NCBI GenBank assembly: GCA_964030785.1
Contig: OZ034967.1
Span: 58,239,665 to 58,303,664 of the forward strand
From: Siderastrea siderea
Taxonomy: Eukaryota > Cnidaria > Anthozoa > Scleractinia > Rhizangiidae
Direction: 5' to 3'
DNA: 64,000 nucleotides
Part shown: positions 21,437-32,791 of the stretch, one piece after another
How positions within the stretch are numbered: the stretch's first letter is position 1
Layout of the letters: the number at the start of each line of letters is the position of its first letter
The notes under the pieces: model-generated
What the model saw: only the letters and a program-made list of their open reading frames with translations
Told to the model about the DNA's origin: nothing
Databases searched by the model: none
Position numbers and translations under genes: made by a program

Positions 21437-24400
21437 TATTTATAAAGGGTAAACACTTGACAGTAGTTAAAAACACTGATAACTCTGTGGCCCTCACTAC
21501 AACACAAACTATTAGATAGCACCTGAAAAAATTAACTATAAAATTCACTCACTACATACACTAAAAAATCAACTGATGAAATACTATGAACTTAAAATAA
21601 GGAAAAAAATTATTGCTAATAGAAAAAAAGGTAATAATGTCACTCGCTTATTTGAATTCTGAGCATCAGCTACTTTAATAGACAAGCATAGAATTGACAC
21701 TAATAGAAATGTTTTCCACACCTTCTTAGTGAGAGAAGCCCCTGCCACCCAGGGTAAGTAATTCATAAACCTGTCTAAAGCTGTCAAACTGAATTACAAC
21801 ATTACTGAGTGGTAAAGATACAGCATTTTTTTTTTAAAACTTACTTTCTGGTTTTTTACTTGACCCTCCAACAAGATGAGCCAGTAGATTGAGCTCAGCT
21901 TTGGCTAGTGGATTAGGATTTTCTGCTGATTTCTGCCAAGAAAAACAGTTCTTGTCATTAATCACCTGATCCCCAACCTGGACATGTCAATTTGACACGA
22001 TGAAGACACCGGAGCTTTGGTCCCCGGGCAGGGGAGGGGGCCTGATTGGACATTTGATGTTAAACAATGACAAATATTTCTCCCTCTTATGCTTTTTGTA
22101 ATCTTTTATGCATCAAGGTAAACTAAGACAAATGTAATCGAGAAACACAACATTACAGCAAATGAACGTACCACTTCTGATGTAACTGAAACAGAACTTC
22201 CAGGTGGTCTTTTTGACACAGAAGCAGCAGGGGAGGTAGGAGTAGGGGTGCTGGGAACTGTCTCCACTGATCTAGAAGCAGTGTACCTGATCAAATGAAA
22301 ATATTATGGAACAATTTTTAGGGTATGCTGAAGTTACTGCCCTTTCATTAACATGATTGTGAACTGTTGAAGTCAATCACACACACACAAAAAAATATTA
22401 AAAGCAATAAACAACAAGTATCTGGAAGGTCATGGGTTTGATTCCTACAGGGGGTTCAGAATTTTTTCCCAAGTAAGATCATAGCATTTTATTTATTTAC
22501 TTATAATTTATTTATATTTGCATGTCTAGTAAGATCATGTCATTGAATAGATTTAAATTCATTCATTAACAATGTGTAGGGAAAAGGCAAAGCAATCACA
22601 TAATTTGATTTAATATCAAATCTACAGTGCATTATCTGTGTTTGATGTATGTTCTCTCTCTCTCTTGAAATATGTTTCATACATAATGTGGTAAAATTAA
22701 TGTCAATTCAAGTCAGCAGAACACTGCTAAGATGTGACAGCATTAAATTTGAACTTCAAAATCCCCACTTTGAAGTTGGGCAAGCACATATTAACTTTCT
22801 CTACTCGCTTACATGTTGGTTCCAAGTTTTGTGACTCTGTCTCCTAAAAGCTCAAATGATCCTGGCTTGTCTGCAAGTTGATGCTGGCATCCGGTCACAA
22901 AATGACTTGTCCTAGAAATCTGGCCATCATCGCCAAAATACCTGCCATAAAATCATAGTGCTCTCAGATAAAAATCTCATGAACTGAGTTGGCAAATCTA
23001 AAAGTGCATTTAATTACAAAAATACTGGGTCAAGAGTGGTATGGACTGAATATTTTGAAACATACATGTACTATACATTCACAAACTATGTGGGCATGAG
23101 CCAAGACTTGGAACATGCAATTTACATTTCACGTAGCTAGGGTAAAAGTGCATTTTGCCACAAAATAACAGTAGCTTGTAGAGGCCAGAGAAGTAAAATA
23201 GGCACCTGACTGTATGGTTACCTGATAGCTCCAGGTACTTCAGTTTCCCATGGAACTGCACCATCAGTTGTTAACACAAATTTGCCATTGGCACTCTGGA
23301 CTTTGTCCTTTAGAAATATGGAAACCTGTAAAAAGATGGTCACATTGGAGGCGTGTAAGAATACTAGAAATGGGTCAGAGAGACAAACAAGAAACTTGAA
23401 ACATTTTTCTGATCTGCTGACAAAATAAATGATTCTGGGCCATTTTTTATCTTCATGAAATCCACTTACAATGCAACTGCTGTCCCCTTAATACATGGCA
23501 AATAGACTCTAACATTAGTTTAGATTTCTTTCTTTGTCTAATGTTCTCCTTACTCCTGCCTTGAACTGCATATTCTGCAAGGCGTGGGACCTACATACAT
23601 GTATTTTGCAGTGATTTTCAAAAAATAGTATAAAACTAAAGTAACTGTTGTGGTTGTTGATGTCACAATCATGCTAGAATAAACACGCCATATTCCAAAA
23701 AAGCACCAGCTGGGTAATAATATGCCAAGGTATTTGCTAGACAAAATACAGGATTCACATCCAACTAGGTGTAAAAAAGTCATTGGGTACTAGCATGAAG
23801 TAGGAGGATGCTGGGGTAAATATTTTTCCAAAGACAAGAAAGTGGGGAAAAAGCATGCCTAATACAACAAACCGTCAACAACTCCCAATTACATATTTAA
23901 CTACACTCTTACATTTGTTAACCATTCTGTCAATGGCGATATTACATTATGAGTTTGCCAGAAGTAATCTCGCTATCTCAAAGTTAGCTGGAATGTACAC
24001 AGGATTATTTACAAGTGCTGTTTGTTGATTACTCGCAAAAAAGTCCAGAAATATCTGAATTATTTCCCAGGTCAGACCAATAGTTGTACCACGTGTGGCT
24101 CGAACCCTGGGAGAGGGGGGAGGGAAGGACAGAAGGACTGATTGCAGGTCAAGGAAAATAAGCTTAAAATGAAGACAACATATTAGGCTACTACAGGTTC
24201 AAAAGACGTGTCCAGAAGCTCCATTGGTAGGCATCTTCTGATGTGACTATTTTGTTGTTATCAATAAAGGCAAATGCAACATAAACCAGTTAATAATAAT
24301 GAATGCAATAAAGCATTTACTCACCCTAATGTGCATATCCTGGAAAAATGAAAGAAGAGTCTGACGGATGATTTGAAATTGCCCAGCACTCAAATTGGCA

Positions 24401-27400
24401 TATGTCTGGTTCAAGGACAAATACAACAAAAGTAAGTGGTAAGGCGTGTGTCCCTACAAAAGGTAACATTTGAGTTCAATTTGACAACGAATTGATTCAG
24501 CCAAGTGGATCTTTCTGGGCTGCTGTCTAAACCCATTTTCTGTAGCATGGAGCAGGTAGGAGGGGATACAGGGATGGACTAGCATTCCATCACCCCAGAT
24601 GGAATGCCGGTTAATCACATGGCTACCACAGCATTTTGTTATTTTTCAATAAAGGCTTGGTGGTATCCATTTAATATACACCTTGGTATAGAGAGCCAAC
24701 ATGAAAAATTATGTTTCTTGTCTGAAAAAACAGCACAATGGCAGATGCCAGGCTGGGGTCACTAACCCTCACAAGATTTATCCAAAGCATAAAAATAAAT
24801 AAATAAATATATAAATAAATAAATAGAGCACCACATTGCCCTAGAGATTATTTTATGGTTGAAATTCATGGTATGTCGATCCTAAACAGCAATCCATGCA
24901 GCTTATTAAAAGATATCAAATTGAAGGGCCCGGTGGAAAAAGGGCGTAAGTGACGATTTGAGGTTAAAATCGAAATTGCTCCTATTTAGCTGAACATTGG
25001 CATACAGGCTGGTTTTCATGTGAGGAACCCTGTTGCGCACTTATTTCTTGACCTGAGATCTAAAATTTGAAGAATTAGCGTATTACTTTTGCTTAAAACT
25101 GACACAAAGAAAACAACAGGACCGCGGATTCTAGGTTGAATTCCTTTGTTTTAGTTCAGGCAGAGAACAAAAGAAATCTTTCACGCATCACTTGAGCGAG
25201 TTCAGTTCAACAACACTTTTCACACAAAAGTAATACGCTAATTCTTCAAATTTTAGATCTCAGGTCAAGAAATAAGTGCGCAACGGCGTTCCTCACATGA
25301 AAACCAGCCTGTGTGCCAATGTTCAGCTAAATAGGAGCAATTTCGATTTTAACCTCAAATCGTCACTTACTCCCTTTTTCCACCGGGCCCTTCAGTTGTC
25401 TGGCAAGTTTAATGTTGTTTGCGTTACATGATCGAGTTTTGATTGCTTCCGCTTTAGATGTCTGCGTTGTACTGGGACTAGTGTTTAAAAGTGAGGAGAC
25501 TGGGTTCCATCGTCCTTCTTCCCTTTATCATCAAATAACTCACAGTTAAGACTGACCTTGGGGTTAACATTCACCTGTAATGGCAAGCTTAATTAGGGTT
25601 AAATTCGAGCTAGGGTTACGGTGTGTTAAGGGTTAAATTTGAGCTAGGGGTTACGGATTGCTTAGGGTTAAATTTTTCCTAGGGTTATGGTGTGCTTAGG
25701 GTTAAATTTGACCTATAGGGTTACGGTGCGCTTAGGGTTAAATTTTTGCTAGGGTTACGGTGTGCTTAGGGTTAAATTTTACTGATGGTTCATGTGTGCT
25801 TAGGGTTATTAAGTTTGCTTAGGGTTAAGGTTTACTTAAAGATACAAATGACTTAGGGTTCAAAGTTTCTTGGACAACCACATAATAAAATAATTTGTGA
25901 CAGCGAGAGTACAAACAAGGAGTAAACATAAAGAAATTTCATGGTAATGATTGCTTATATTGTCTTACAATGCTTGCTTCATTCAGGAAATAACGGTAGT
26001 TATAACAGTTAACAACAAAAAGTGTTTCAGAAAAAAAAAAAAAGGAATCTATGATAGGAAAGAATGTAGATCTTAAAAACAAGTTGATTCCCATTTAATA
26101 TTGCTCGCTGAAATAAAGTCTAATGCATGAATTTCTTACACAATGGAATGTATAGCAGAAATTAAAACGTGTGAAAGCAAGGAAGATAAGATTAAATCTT
26201 TCGCGCTACAACGCGCTGACATGTCACAATGTAAACAGAGTAGAGATATCTCAGAAGACAAGGAATCAACAAATAATTGTTGTGATATAACGAAGCCCCA
26301 TGAAACAAAACATTGTTCGATCACTTTTCAAATACAAACAGCTAAAATAATAACGAATATTTTTCATAAGCAAAGTGAGATGAGTACAGTACGGCCTTTG
26401 TTTGGTTCGCACGCGACAAAACGAATCGAAATTCTCAAACCACAGCAAAGCATGAAAGAAATATGTGAAGGTTCTACTCACGATTCTGGCGAATACAGTT
26501 TTTGTCCATCTTCCTAGTTGCATTCCCAACTCTGTAGTAGATACTTATGCGAATGATTGATTTGCTGACCGTCCGCTAGAATATTTCTCACAGAACAATG
26601 TTTATAAGATGACAATGTCAATACGTGCTACAACAATTCTGGCAAAGTCCCTGTGTAAACTGTTATGGAAACAACACAGATATCAGAATAGTTCATTTTT
26701 CTCGATGAGCAGCTTGCAATTCTTGTTTTCTACAATCTTATCCCGCTTTTATCAGTCTGCAATAGCTTGTTTCTCGTGAAGAGACGTATCCAGTTCGCAG
26801 GTTGTCAAAGATTAAACTTTCTTTTCCTTGCAATGCATTCTGGGAAATTTGTAACCACTTTGAGCGGGAAAGATATACGGCCTAGCCATAGCAATACAAA
26901 ATATAAGTCTCCAGCAAGCAAAAAATCTCCGCCGAAAACTTTGTATGCCGTTGCTTTTAATGCCGAAACTCACAGAATTGTACCTTGTTCCCTGCTGGAG
27001 ACTCTTCACGATGTACAAAGCTGGGCTTTCTGTTATGCCCTACGCTCGGTTCTTTGAGACTTAAAGCGCCCAATTGAGCCTTCCCGGGCTTCATGATGCC
27101 CCAGGCACTTTGCAAACCGTGGAAACAAACTTTCCTGCTAGAAATTTGGCTCTTGCATCGCAATTCTACTTCGCTTTTTGCAGGAGCTTCAATCGAACGT
27201 CCGTACTCGTATCGAATCATTCGAAAGAAGGACGATGGAACCCAGTCTCTTCACTTTCAAACACTAGTCCCAGTACAACGCAGACATCTAAAACGGAGGT
27301 AATAAAAACCCGATCCTGTAACGCAAACAAAATTAAACTTGCCAGACAACTGAAGGGCCCGGTGGAAAAAGGGCGTAAGTGACGATTTGAGGTTAAAATC

Positions 27401-30400
27401 GAAATTGCTCCTATTTAGCTGAACATTGGCATACAGGCTGGTTTTCATGTGAGGAACCCTGTTGCGCACTTATTTCTTGACCTGAGATCTAAAATTTGAG
27501 GAATTAGCGTATTACTTTTGCTTAAAACTGACACAAAGAAAACAACAGGACCGCGGATTCTAGGTTGAATTCCTTTGTTTTAGTTCAGGCAGAGAACAAA
27601 AGAAATCTTTCACGCATCACTTGAGCGAGTTCAGTTCAACAACACTTTTCACGCAAAAGTAATACGCTAATTCTTCAAATTTTAGATCTCAGGTCAAGAA
27701 ATAAGTGCGCAACGGCGTTCCTCACATGAAAACCAGCCTGTGTGCCAATGTTCAGCTAAATAGGAGCAATTTCGATTTTAACCTTAAATCGTCACTTACG
27801 CCCTTTTTCCACCGGGCCCTTCAATTGGAATCACCTCCTTCCGTTATTTAACGTTTATTTACTAGTGTCTGGCAAAAATCTTCAGTAAAGTGACTCATTG
27901 CTGTTTTTGTGGTTGGCAGTCTGATATGCAATAATATATTACCATAAACACCGGTGTATAAGCCACACCTTTTTACCCTAAAGCTTCGCTCAAAATCGGG
28001 GGTGCGGCTTATCTGCGAGAACATTTGGAAAAAAATCTGTAATTTCCCATGAATCATCCCCAAAACACCAAAATAAAGTCAAAAACGGTACCACGCTATC
28101 TTCGAGAACTCGCCTGGTAAATGGCCCACTGTTTCTCCATTGTTGACAACTTTGATGGCAAATTTGTCAAAGCAATTATCGAACTCCCTTTTACAGGCGA
28201 GTTTGTCACCGGTGGATGGCTTCCAAATATCCTTGTAAACCTGCATGGAAGCCACGAACAGCTAAAGAAATCGCTAAAATTTGCTTTGCGAATTGAACGA
28301 AGCGACAACACTTGTCACCAGTTTTCTCTCTTCTCATCGAATGCCCGGCTACTAAGCCATGATACACAACCGAACATCCGAACGAACTTACTCACAAATT
28401 TCGGACTTGAATAACTTTAACTGGAAAAATGCTAGGGAAAAGTTCATCGGGGAAAGCGGTCTTGTGTTCAAGTACGTTTTCGTACCTTTTTTTACTTGTT
28501 ATAAGGATTAAAATGCGTGTTTGAGTCTTATTCAGACTACAAATTGAATCACCGAACCGTAGTGAAAAGGACTTTCATTTCAGCCAATATGTTCATTACA
28601 TGAAATGACTCGGCTATGAATTTTTGGCAAATTTTTTTTTTCCAAATCTTGAGCTTCTAAAATCGGGGTGCGGCTTATCTGCGAGTGCGGCTTATACGCC
28701 GGTGTTTACGGTATGCTATAATAAATTATACCTCTTATTCCCCAAGTTTGAGGTCTGTTATGTTTAGTTACAGACTGAGTTTTTCCCCTTGATTTATGGC
28801 CCACATGCAAAGTGCTTTAATAGCCAATCACCAGTAAACTTTTGTGTTGCATTATTATATTGTAGAGTATCTTAATTACAACTGTTACCTCATATAGAAG
28901 TTTATAAACATTTTCTACTTGATTGCTTATGGCTGGATTATCAAATGCAAAGTTTCTAATTGCATCCATGTGATTGTAGGTGACTAGAAGAACATCAGAA
29001 GGCCTGAGGCACAAAGAAACCTGACAAAACAAAAAAATGTGCATAAATAAACAGTTACGTTGATTTCATAATTGGGGATAAATTGAAGTTACTGACTGTT
29101 AGTCAAGTAACTTCATGGCCCAGTTGAGACCAGTTTGTACCAGTATCCCCATTAACTCTCATGTATTATGCTTACTCTTTGACTTTCACTGTAAACCTAC
29201 ATTCCCATACATGTAAAGACCTAATTATCATGGCACAGTCACTTCTTTCAAGCACTCTGTAAAAATAATTAAATTATTCAACTTGCAAAAAGAAAGCCTA
29301 ATGAAAATCACACTGGCCATGTTAGGATTTCTCCATACAAACTGATCTTGTTTAGGAGACTGGCTTTCAAACTGTGTTTAATGTCTAGGGGAACCACTGC
29401 TTCACAAGTTACCTGGTACTTAAAAGCCATGGTCATCAAATCATAGAGCTGCAAGTAAAGAAAATTAAACACACATTGTTAGGAATGCTTAAATGTAATA
29501 AAGTTTTTAACCGTTTAACCCAAATCAACTTTTGTGGGATGTATGCAAGGCAAAAACTGAAGAAAAGTTATTTTACCTTCATAATCAAACCAGACCAAAC
29601 TGCCAGAGATATTTCATTTTGTACTAAAAATTCTGACCAATTCTTCACAAACATGCACCAAAATAAGGTAGAGGTGAGAGACTAAAGAGTGGGACCAAAA
29701 CGCAGGGACTTTAAATAACAGAGGACATATTGACTGAACCTTACCCTGAAATCTGCAAATGGCGACATGGAGGCCTTTATGCAGACAGAATCACCTCTTG
29801 GAAATGGTGTTCCTCAGAACTTAACTGAGAACGTAAACTGACAAGGATGTAACAAACCTGGCTGTGTCTAGCCTCACTGTCACACTTTTGTGAGATCAAG
29901 AGGGTTAGTTGAGATCAAACCAATATTGATACCCCTTGAATCAATAATGGCATTCCCTAAACCAATGTTGATATCACTCACTTTGTCCATACTAGCTGAA
30001 TTCAATCTCATAATTGATGCATGTGCCAGTCTGTCAAACACTGTCCTCATGGCCTTCTTGGAATAAGTGTCTTGTGGTTTAAATAGTTCTTCCATGAACC
30101 GCTTGTTAAACATTGTTCCAACGATATCATGCATGACTGAAAGAAGGTAGAAACAAGCAAAAAACACCAACATGACTTTAAGATCTTAGGACCTCAGAAT
30201 GCTTTGAATGTAAAAAATCAGTAACCCTGAGTAAAAACTACCCAAACTACAATCTTGATTTTTTTCTCCTCAACATTTCACATTAGTGAGGCCACTTTCA
30301 GTGCCAAGTGATGTAGCCCCATGTATTTCAAACACGATTTGCCAGCTATGATTTGCTTGTTTTAATTCTCTGATAATCACAAAGCAACTAAGGAAATTAG

Positions 30401-32791
30401 GAGATCTTGTGCTTTTTTATGATTGCTTATATCTCAGGAAGTTAGAGTCTTTTAAATTAATTTCATTTGCAAATTTCCAGAATTATCTTATATACCGGTA
30501 TATCATTTACTGAACATCAATAATCGCAGTCTGAATACTGAATTACTGTAATGAATAAAAATTTACAAGAATATAGTGTATCAAAAAGGAATAATAAAAT
30601 TACTACAACAATTTCTAAAACCACTATATACATAACTGTACATAACAGAGTATAAGGTATTAGAACCTACTTAGAAAACCCATTAAAATATAACACTATA
30701 ATGCAAAGTGAAAAATAAGTATAAAATATACCAGGCATCTACATTGTTGCCTGTGCCACGCAAGAGGGTATAAAAGATTTCAGATATCTTTTGGTTTTGA
30801 TATGAGGAAGCTGGTATTTTCTAGATGCTCTAAGATTGTAGCAGCATGTATTAGGTGAATCATGGCAGGTGAATGAGCTGCCAAATCATGATTCACCCAT
30901 AAAATAAAGATAAAAAATGGTGGAATGTAGAAACTCCCTAAAATATGAATAATTATAAAAAACCGAACAATCTGCAAATTTCCAGGCCATTTTGTGATTG
31001 TACCTGAATCATGATAAGCAAATCACAGCCGGCAAATTATGCCGCCAAATTGTGCATATTCACATGAAAGCTATTGAGCAGTACGATGCTGTGGTACTGT
31101 TCAATGAACTGTAAAAGGTGGCTGTAACTTTGAAATCTGTGCAGAAAATCCTGTTTCAGAAGTAAAATGGCTCATCTCAAAAGACAGCTTTAACACACTG
31201 ATTTGAATTTGCGTTTTGCTTTAGGGACCTTTTTTCTCACTGTGAACTAGACTAATAGGGAGAAAAGAGGTTGAAATTCCTTCCAATGTAAACTGAACAG
31301 CAATAAAACTACCAAACAACTTTAAATAAGAAGCAGACCTGGGCGAAAACATGGAAACAAATACAAATATACGGCTGCTACATTTGCAACAAAAGAAAAC
31401 TAGCCAATATTGCTTTGATCTCTCTTTTGTTGAAAACAGAATAAAAATGTAACTTATTTGTTTTAATATTGCCAAGTTTTAAAATAAATTATGCATATTG
31501 TCACATCGGCTTATTTTCTAAAACAAAGCCACAAATCCACAAAAATGAGTTATCACTTAATTGCTAAGATTTAAATTTGCATAATAAAGATATTTGCAGA
31601 ACCCTTAGGCCAACTAATAAATGTTGCTCTGACTTTGCATGAAATTAAATGAGTCACAATGATATCTTTAGTTTGCATTTCAGGTAAACTTGAAAACTGT
31701 TTTTATTTTCAGCTACGTACTCTAGGCGTAAACAATATACCGAGATCTATAATACTACTTCAAGAGATCTTAAATAATACTTCAAGAGCTACTCCTGTCT
31801 GGAAGAAATTTCTGTCCATTTTACCAGAGAAAACTCTCCAAAGAGAAACATTCAAATCATTAGTGAGCTTTTTATATTTATAAACGAAATAGATTAGAAA
31901 ATGTTTCTTTTTATCACCTCAAGCAGGGATAATTAGTTGAAATTTGGATTCAATCCGTTTTCTCTTCTGTATTTCACCCATGAAATACCAAAACCGTTCA
32001 AATGTAACTTGCGCTAAGCTCGTTTCAATTTATGGATAAAATTGAGTTGCTTGTCAAAAGTCCCTCATCTGTATCATCTGTTAAATTTCAGCTTCCATGA
32101 AATTGTAGTGTTACGTCGTTCTTGGAAATTTTAAGAACAAACCGTTTTCGTGTAGCAAAAGGAGAAGGCCATGATATGACAGAAAACAACGAAATCGCGA
32201 GTGTTGTGTAAAATTGTAATGCTTTTATTGTGACAGTCATAATTCGGTCAGTAATTTAAGCTGGACCTCAAGCGAATAATTAAACATAAACACTAAAGCA
32301 CTAAGAAATGTGATTAAAACAGCCAAAAAAAGAAAATATATCAGTTCAGGTATCCCATTACCCGAACAACCAGCAACTGAATAAATACGAAAAAGATCAA
32401 AATGGAGTTTGGGTTTTAATTCTAAGAACTGCAGGGATTAAGGTCTAGTTGTCGCCCAAAACCAAAATACGAGTTCGCTTGCTTAGAAACAACAGTGGCA
32501 CATGCAGCGCAGTTCTACTAAACAACAAAACTGCAAAGCTGCGTTTCTGGTTTTATATTTCAAATTTTCCCCTGAGTACCAAAACAAACCGTGCATGTAT
32601 TTCTTCAGTCTGCTAGAACATAAAGCCTCTCGTCCGACGCCATATTACCATACGAAGCCGAATCTTCTCATTCGCTTACCTTTTCTAGCTTTCTCGTCGG
32701 GAATCGACTGCGCTCTCAATCGCTGATCCAAAATATAAAGCATCTCGCCTCCGAGATTGAGGAACAAAATGGGTAAAGTGCGCAAAGACAT
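16280..32791 (-). CDS. OSCP1: OSCP1 (organic solute carrier partner 1 / NOR1), 13 exons, complete
   Basis: Coding exons in transcript order: 32680-32791, 29982-30136, 29413-29448, 28889-29020, 24325-24405, 23222-23325, 22813-22941, 22172-22286, 21845-21932, 21175-21217, 20544-20607, 17031-17094, 16280-16323. They total 1,167 nt, or 388 residues, the family's usual length, and every junction keeps phase with GT donors and AG acceptors. Recognisable blocks are the N-terminal LPILFLNLGGEMLYILDQRL, FMEELFKPQ near residue 60, RLAHASIMRLN, LIFFQD-like LLSFFQDMHIR, ELLGDRVTKLGTNM, PNPLAKAELNLLAHLVGG, FRLNLFNTDEEEE and the terminal DELLDLMDQA. OSCP1 is a conserved cytosolic protein linked to organic-solute uptake in vertebrates and found in ciliated-cell gene sets; its biochemical role is not settled. 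Exon 8 encodes a Pro/Ser/Thr-rich variable stretch. Exons 3, 4 and 5 are phase 0 on both sides. Confidence 0.96.
18881..18918. repeat. Short tandem repeat, 17-bp unit
   Basis: The unit AAAGGCTACTTAATC occurs twice in succession and a third time in truncated form. Lies within OSCP1 intron 11. Confidence 0.85.
19745..20061. mobile_element. Compound MITE of two adjacent hairpins
   Basis: The first hairpin (about 19745-19874) has arms around ATTTTATTTTCGAGTGGTAA and its complement, with a loop containing CGAACGAGAGCAGCGAG. The second (about 19880-20061) runs from TTATTATATAGACAAGAGTA to its complement. Its interior holds a perfect 22-base palindrome at 19948-19969 centred on ACTAGT. I recall similar sequence as common in cnidarian genomes, but cannot confirm this here. 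Located in OSCP1 intron 11. Confidence 0.75.
20061..20296. repeat. Tandem duplication of a 117-base unit
   Basis: Unit 1 (20061-20177) and unit 2 (20178-20296) both begin AAAAGGATAT and contain GTTTCAAATGTTT, CATTAAACCTGATT, ATCAACCA, GAGTAAGACTTGTCA and TTTTAGATTGTT in the same order. They differ by scattered substitutions and small indels. Located in OSCP1 intron 11. Confidence 0.9.
21405..21436. repeat. (AAT)n microsatellite
   Basis: About ten AAT units in OSCP1 intron 9. Confidence 0.93.
24790..24826. repeat. (AAAT)n microsatellite
   Basis: AAATA units with one TATATA interruption, in OSCP1 intron 4. Confidence 0.9.
24921..25398. mobile_element. Long palindromic element, copy A
   Basis: Left arm TTGAAGGGCCCGGTGGAAAA continues for about 170 bases and is matched almost perfectly by the complement of the right arm, which ends CCACCGGGCCCTTCAG. 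Only about 120 central bases (around ACCGCGGATTCTAGG) are unpaired. No coding potential. A second, nearly identical copy in the same orientation is at 27348-27827. Confidence 0.92.
25392..25522. repeat. Inverted flank arm, left
   Basis: About 130 bases directly after palindrome A, from TTCAGTTGTCTGGCAAGTTT to ATCGTCCTTCTT, reappear in reverse complement at 27225-27356 directly before palindrome B. By eye the two arms agree at roughly nine bases in ten. Confidence 0.88.
25594..25860. repeat. Minisatellite with TTAGGG-type motif, ~34-base unit
   Basis: At least six units follow the plan GCTTAGGGTTAAATTT then xxCTAGGGTTACGGTGT. Each contains TTAGGGTT (animal telomere word) once and CTAGGGTT once. 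Later units decay. It lies between the two palindromes within OSCP1 intron 4. Confidence 0.9.
25861..27224. other. Interior of the twin-palindrome structure
   Basis: Open frames at 26143-26517 (plus, 124 codons), 26767-27057 (plus, 96 codons) and 26957-27220 (minus, 87 codons) show no recognisable domain or transposase signature. Composition is not obviously coding. If the flanking arms belong to one transposon, this is its cargo or a decayed coding region. Confidence 0.45.
27225..27356. repeat. Inverted flank arm, right
   Basis: Reverse complement of 25392-25522, ending in AACTTGCCAGACAACTGAAG against palindrome B. Confidence 0.88.
27348..27827. mobile_element. Long palindromic element, copy B
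   Basis: Nearly identical to copy A (24921-25398), with only a handful of differences seen by eye, and with the unpaired centre in the same orientation. The outer end reads CCCTTCAATTGG, matching the outer end of copy A (CAAATTGAAGGG), whereas both inner ends read CAACTGAAGG. Confidence 0.92.
27940..28713. mobile_element. TIR element with 'CCGTAAACACCGG' ends
   Basis: The left end TACCATAAACACCGGTGTAT and the complement of the right end, TACCGTAAACACCGGCGTAT, form terminal inverted repeats that continue into AAGCCRCAC. TGCGGCTTATCTGCGAG occurs near both ends. TA flanks both sides. A 97-codon frame (28121-28414) has no recognisable domain. Located in OSCP1 intron 4. Confidence 0.78.

Noticed and set aside
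25594..25860. CRISPR-like array
   Set aside because: Units are contiguous and degenerate without unique spacers; this is a eukaryotic minisatellite.
26143..26517. 124-codon frame between the twin palindromes
   Set aside because: No domain, no clear codon bias, no splice partners; described only as part of the mobile structure.
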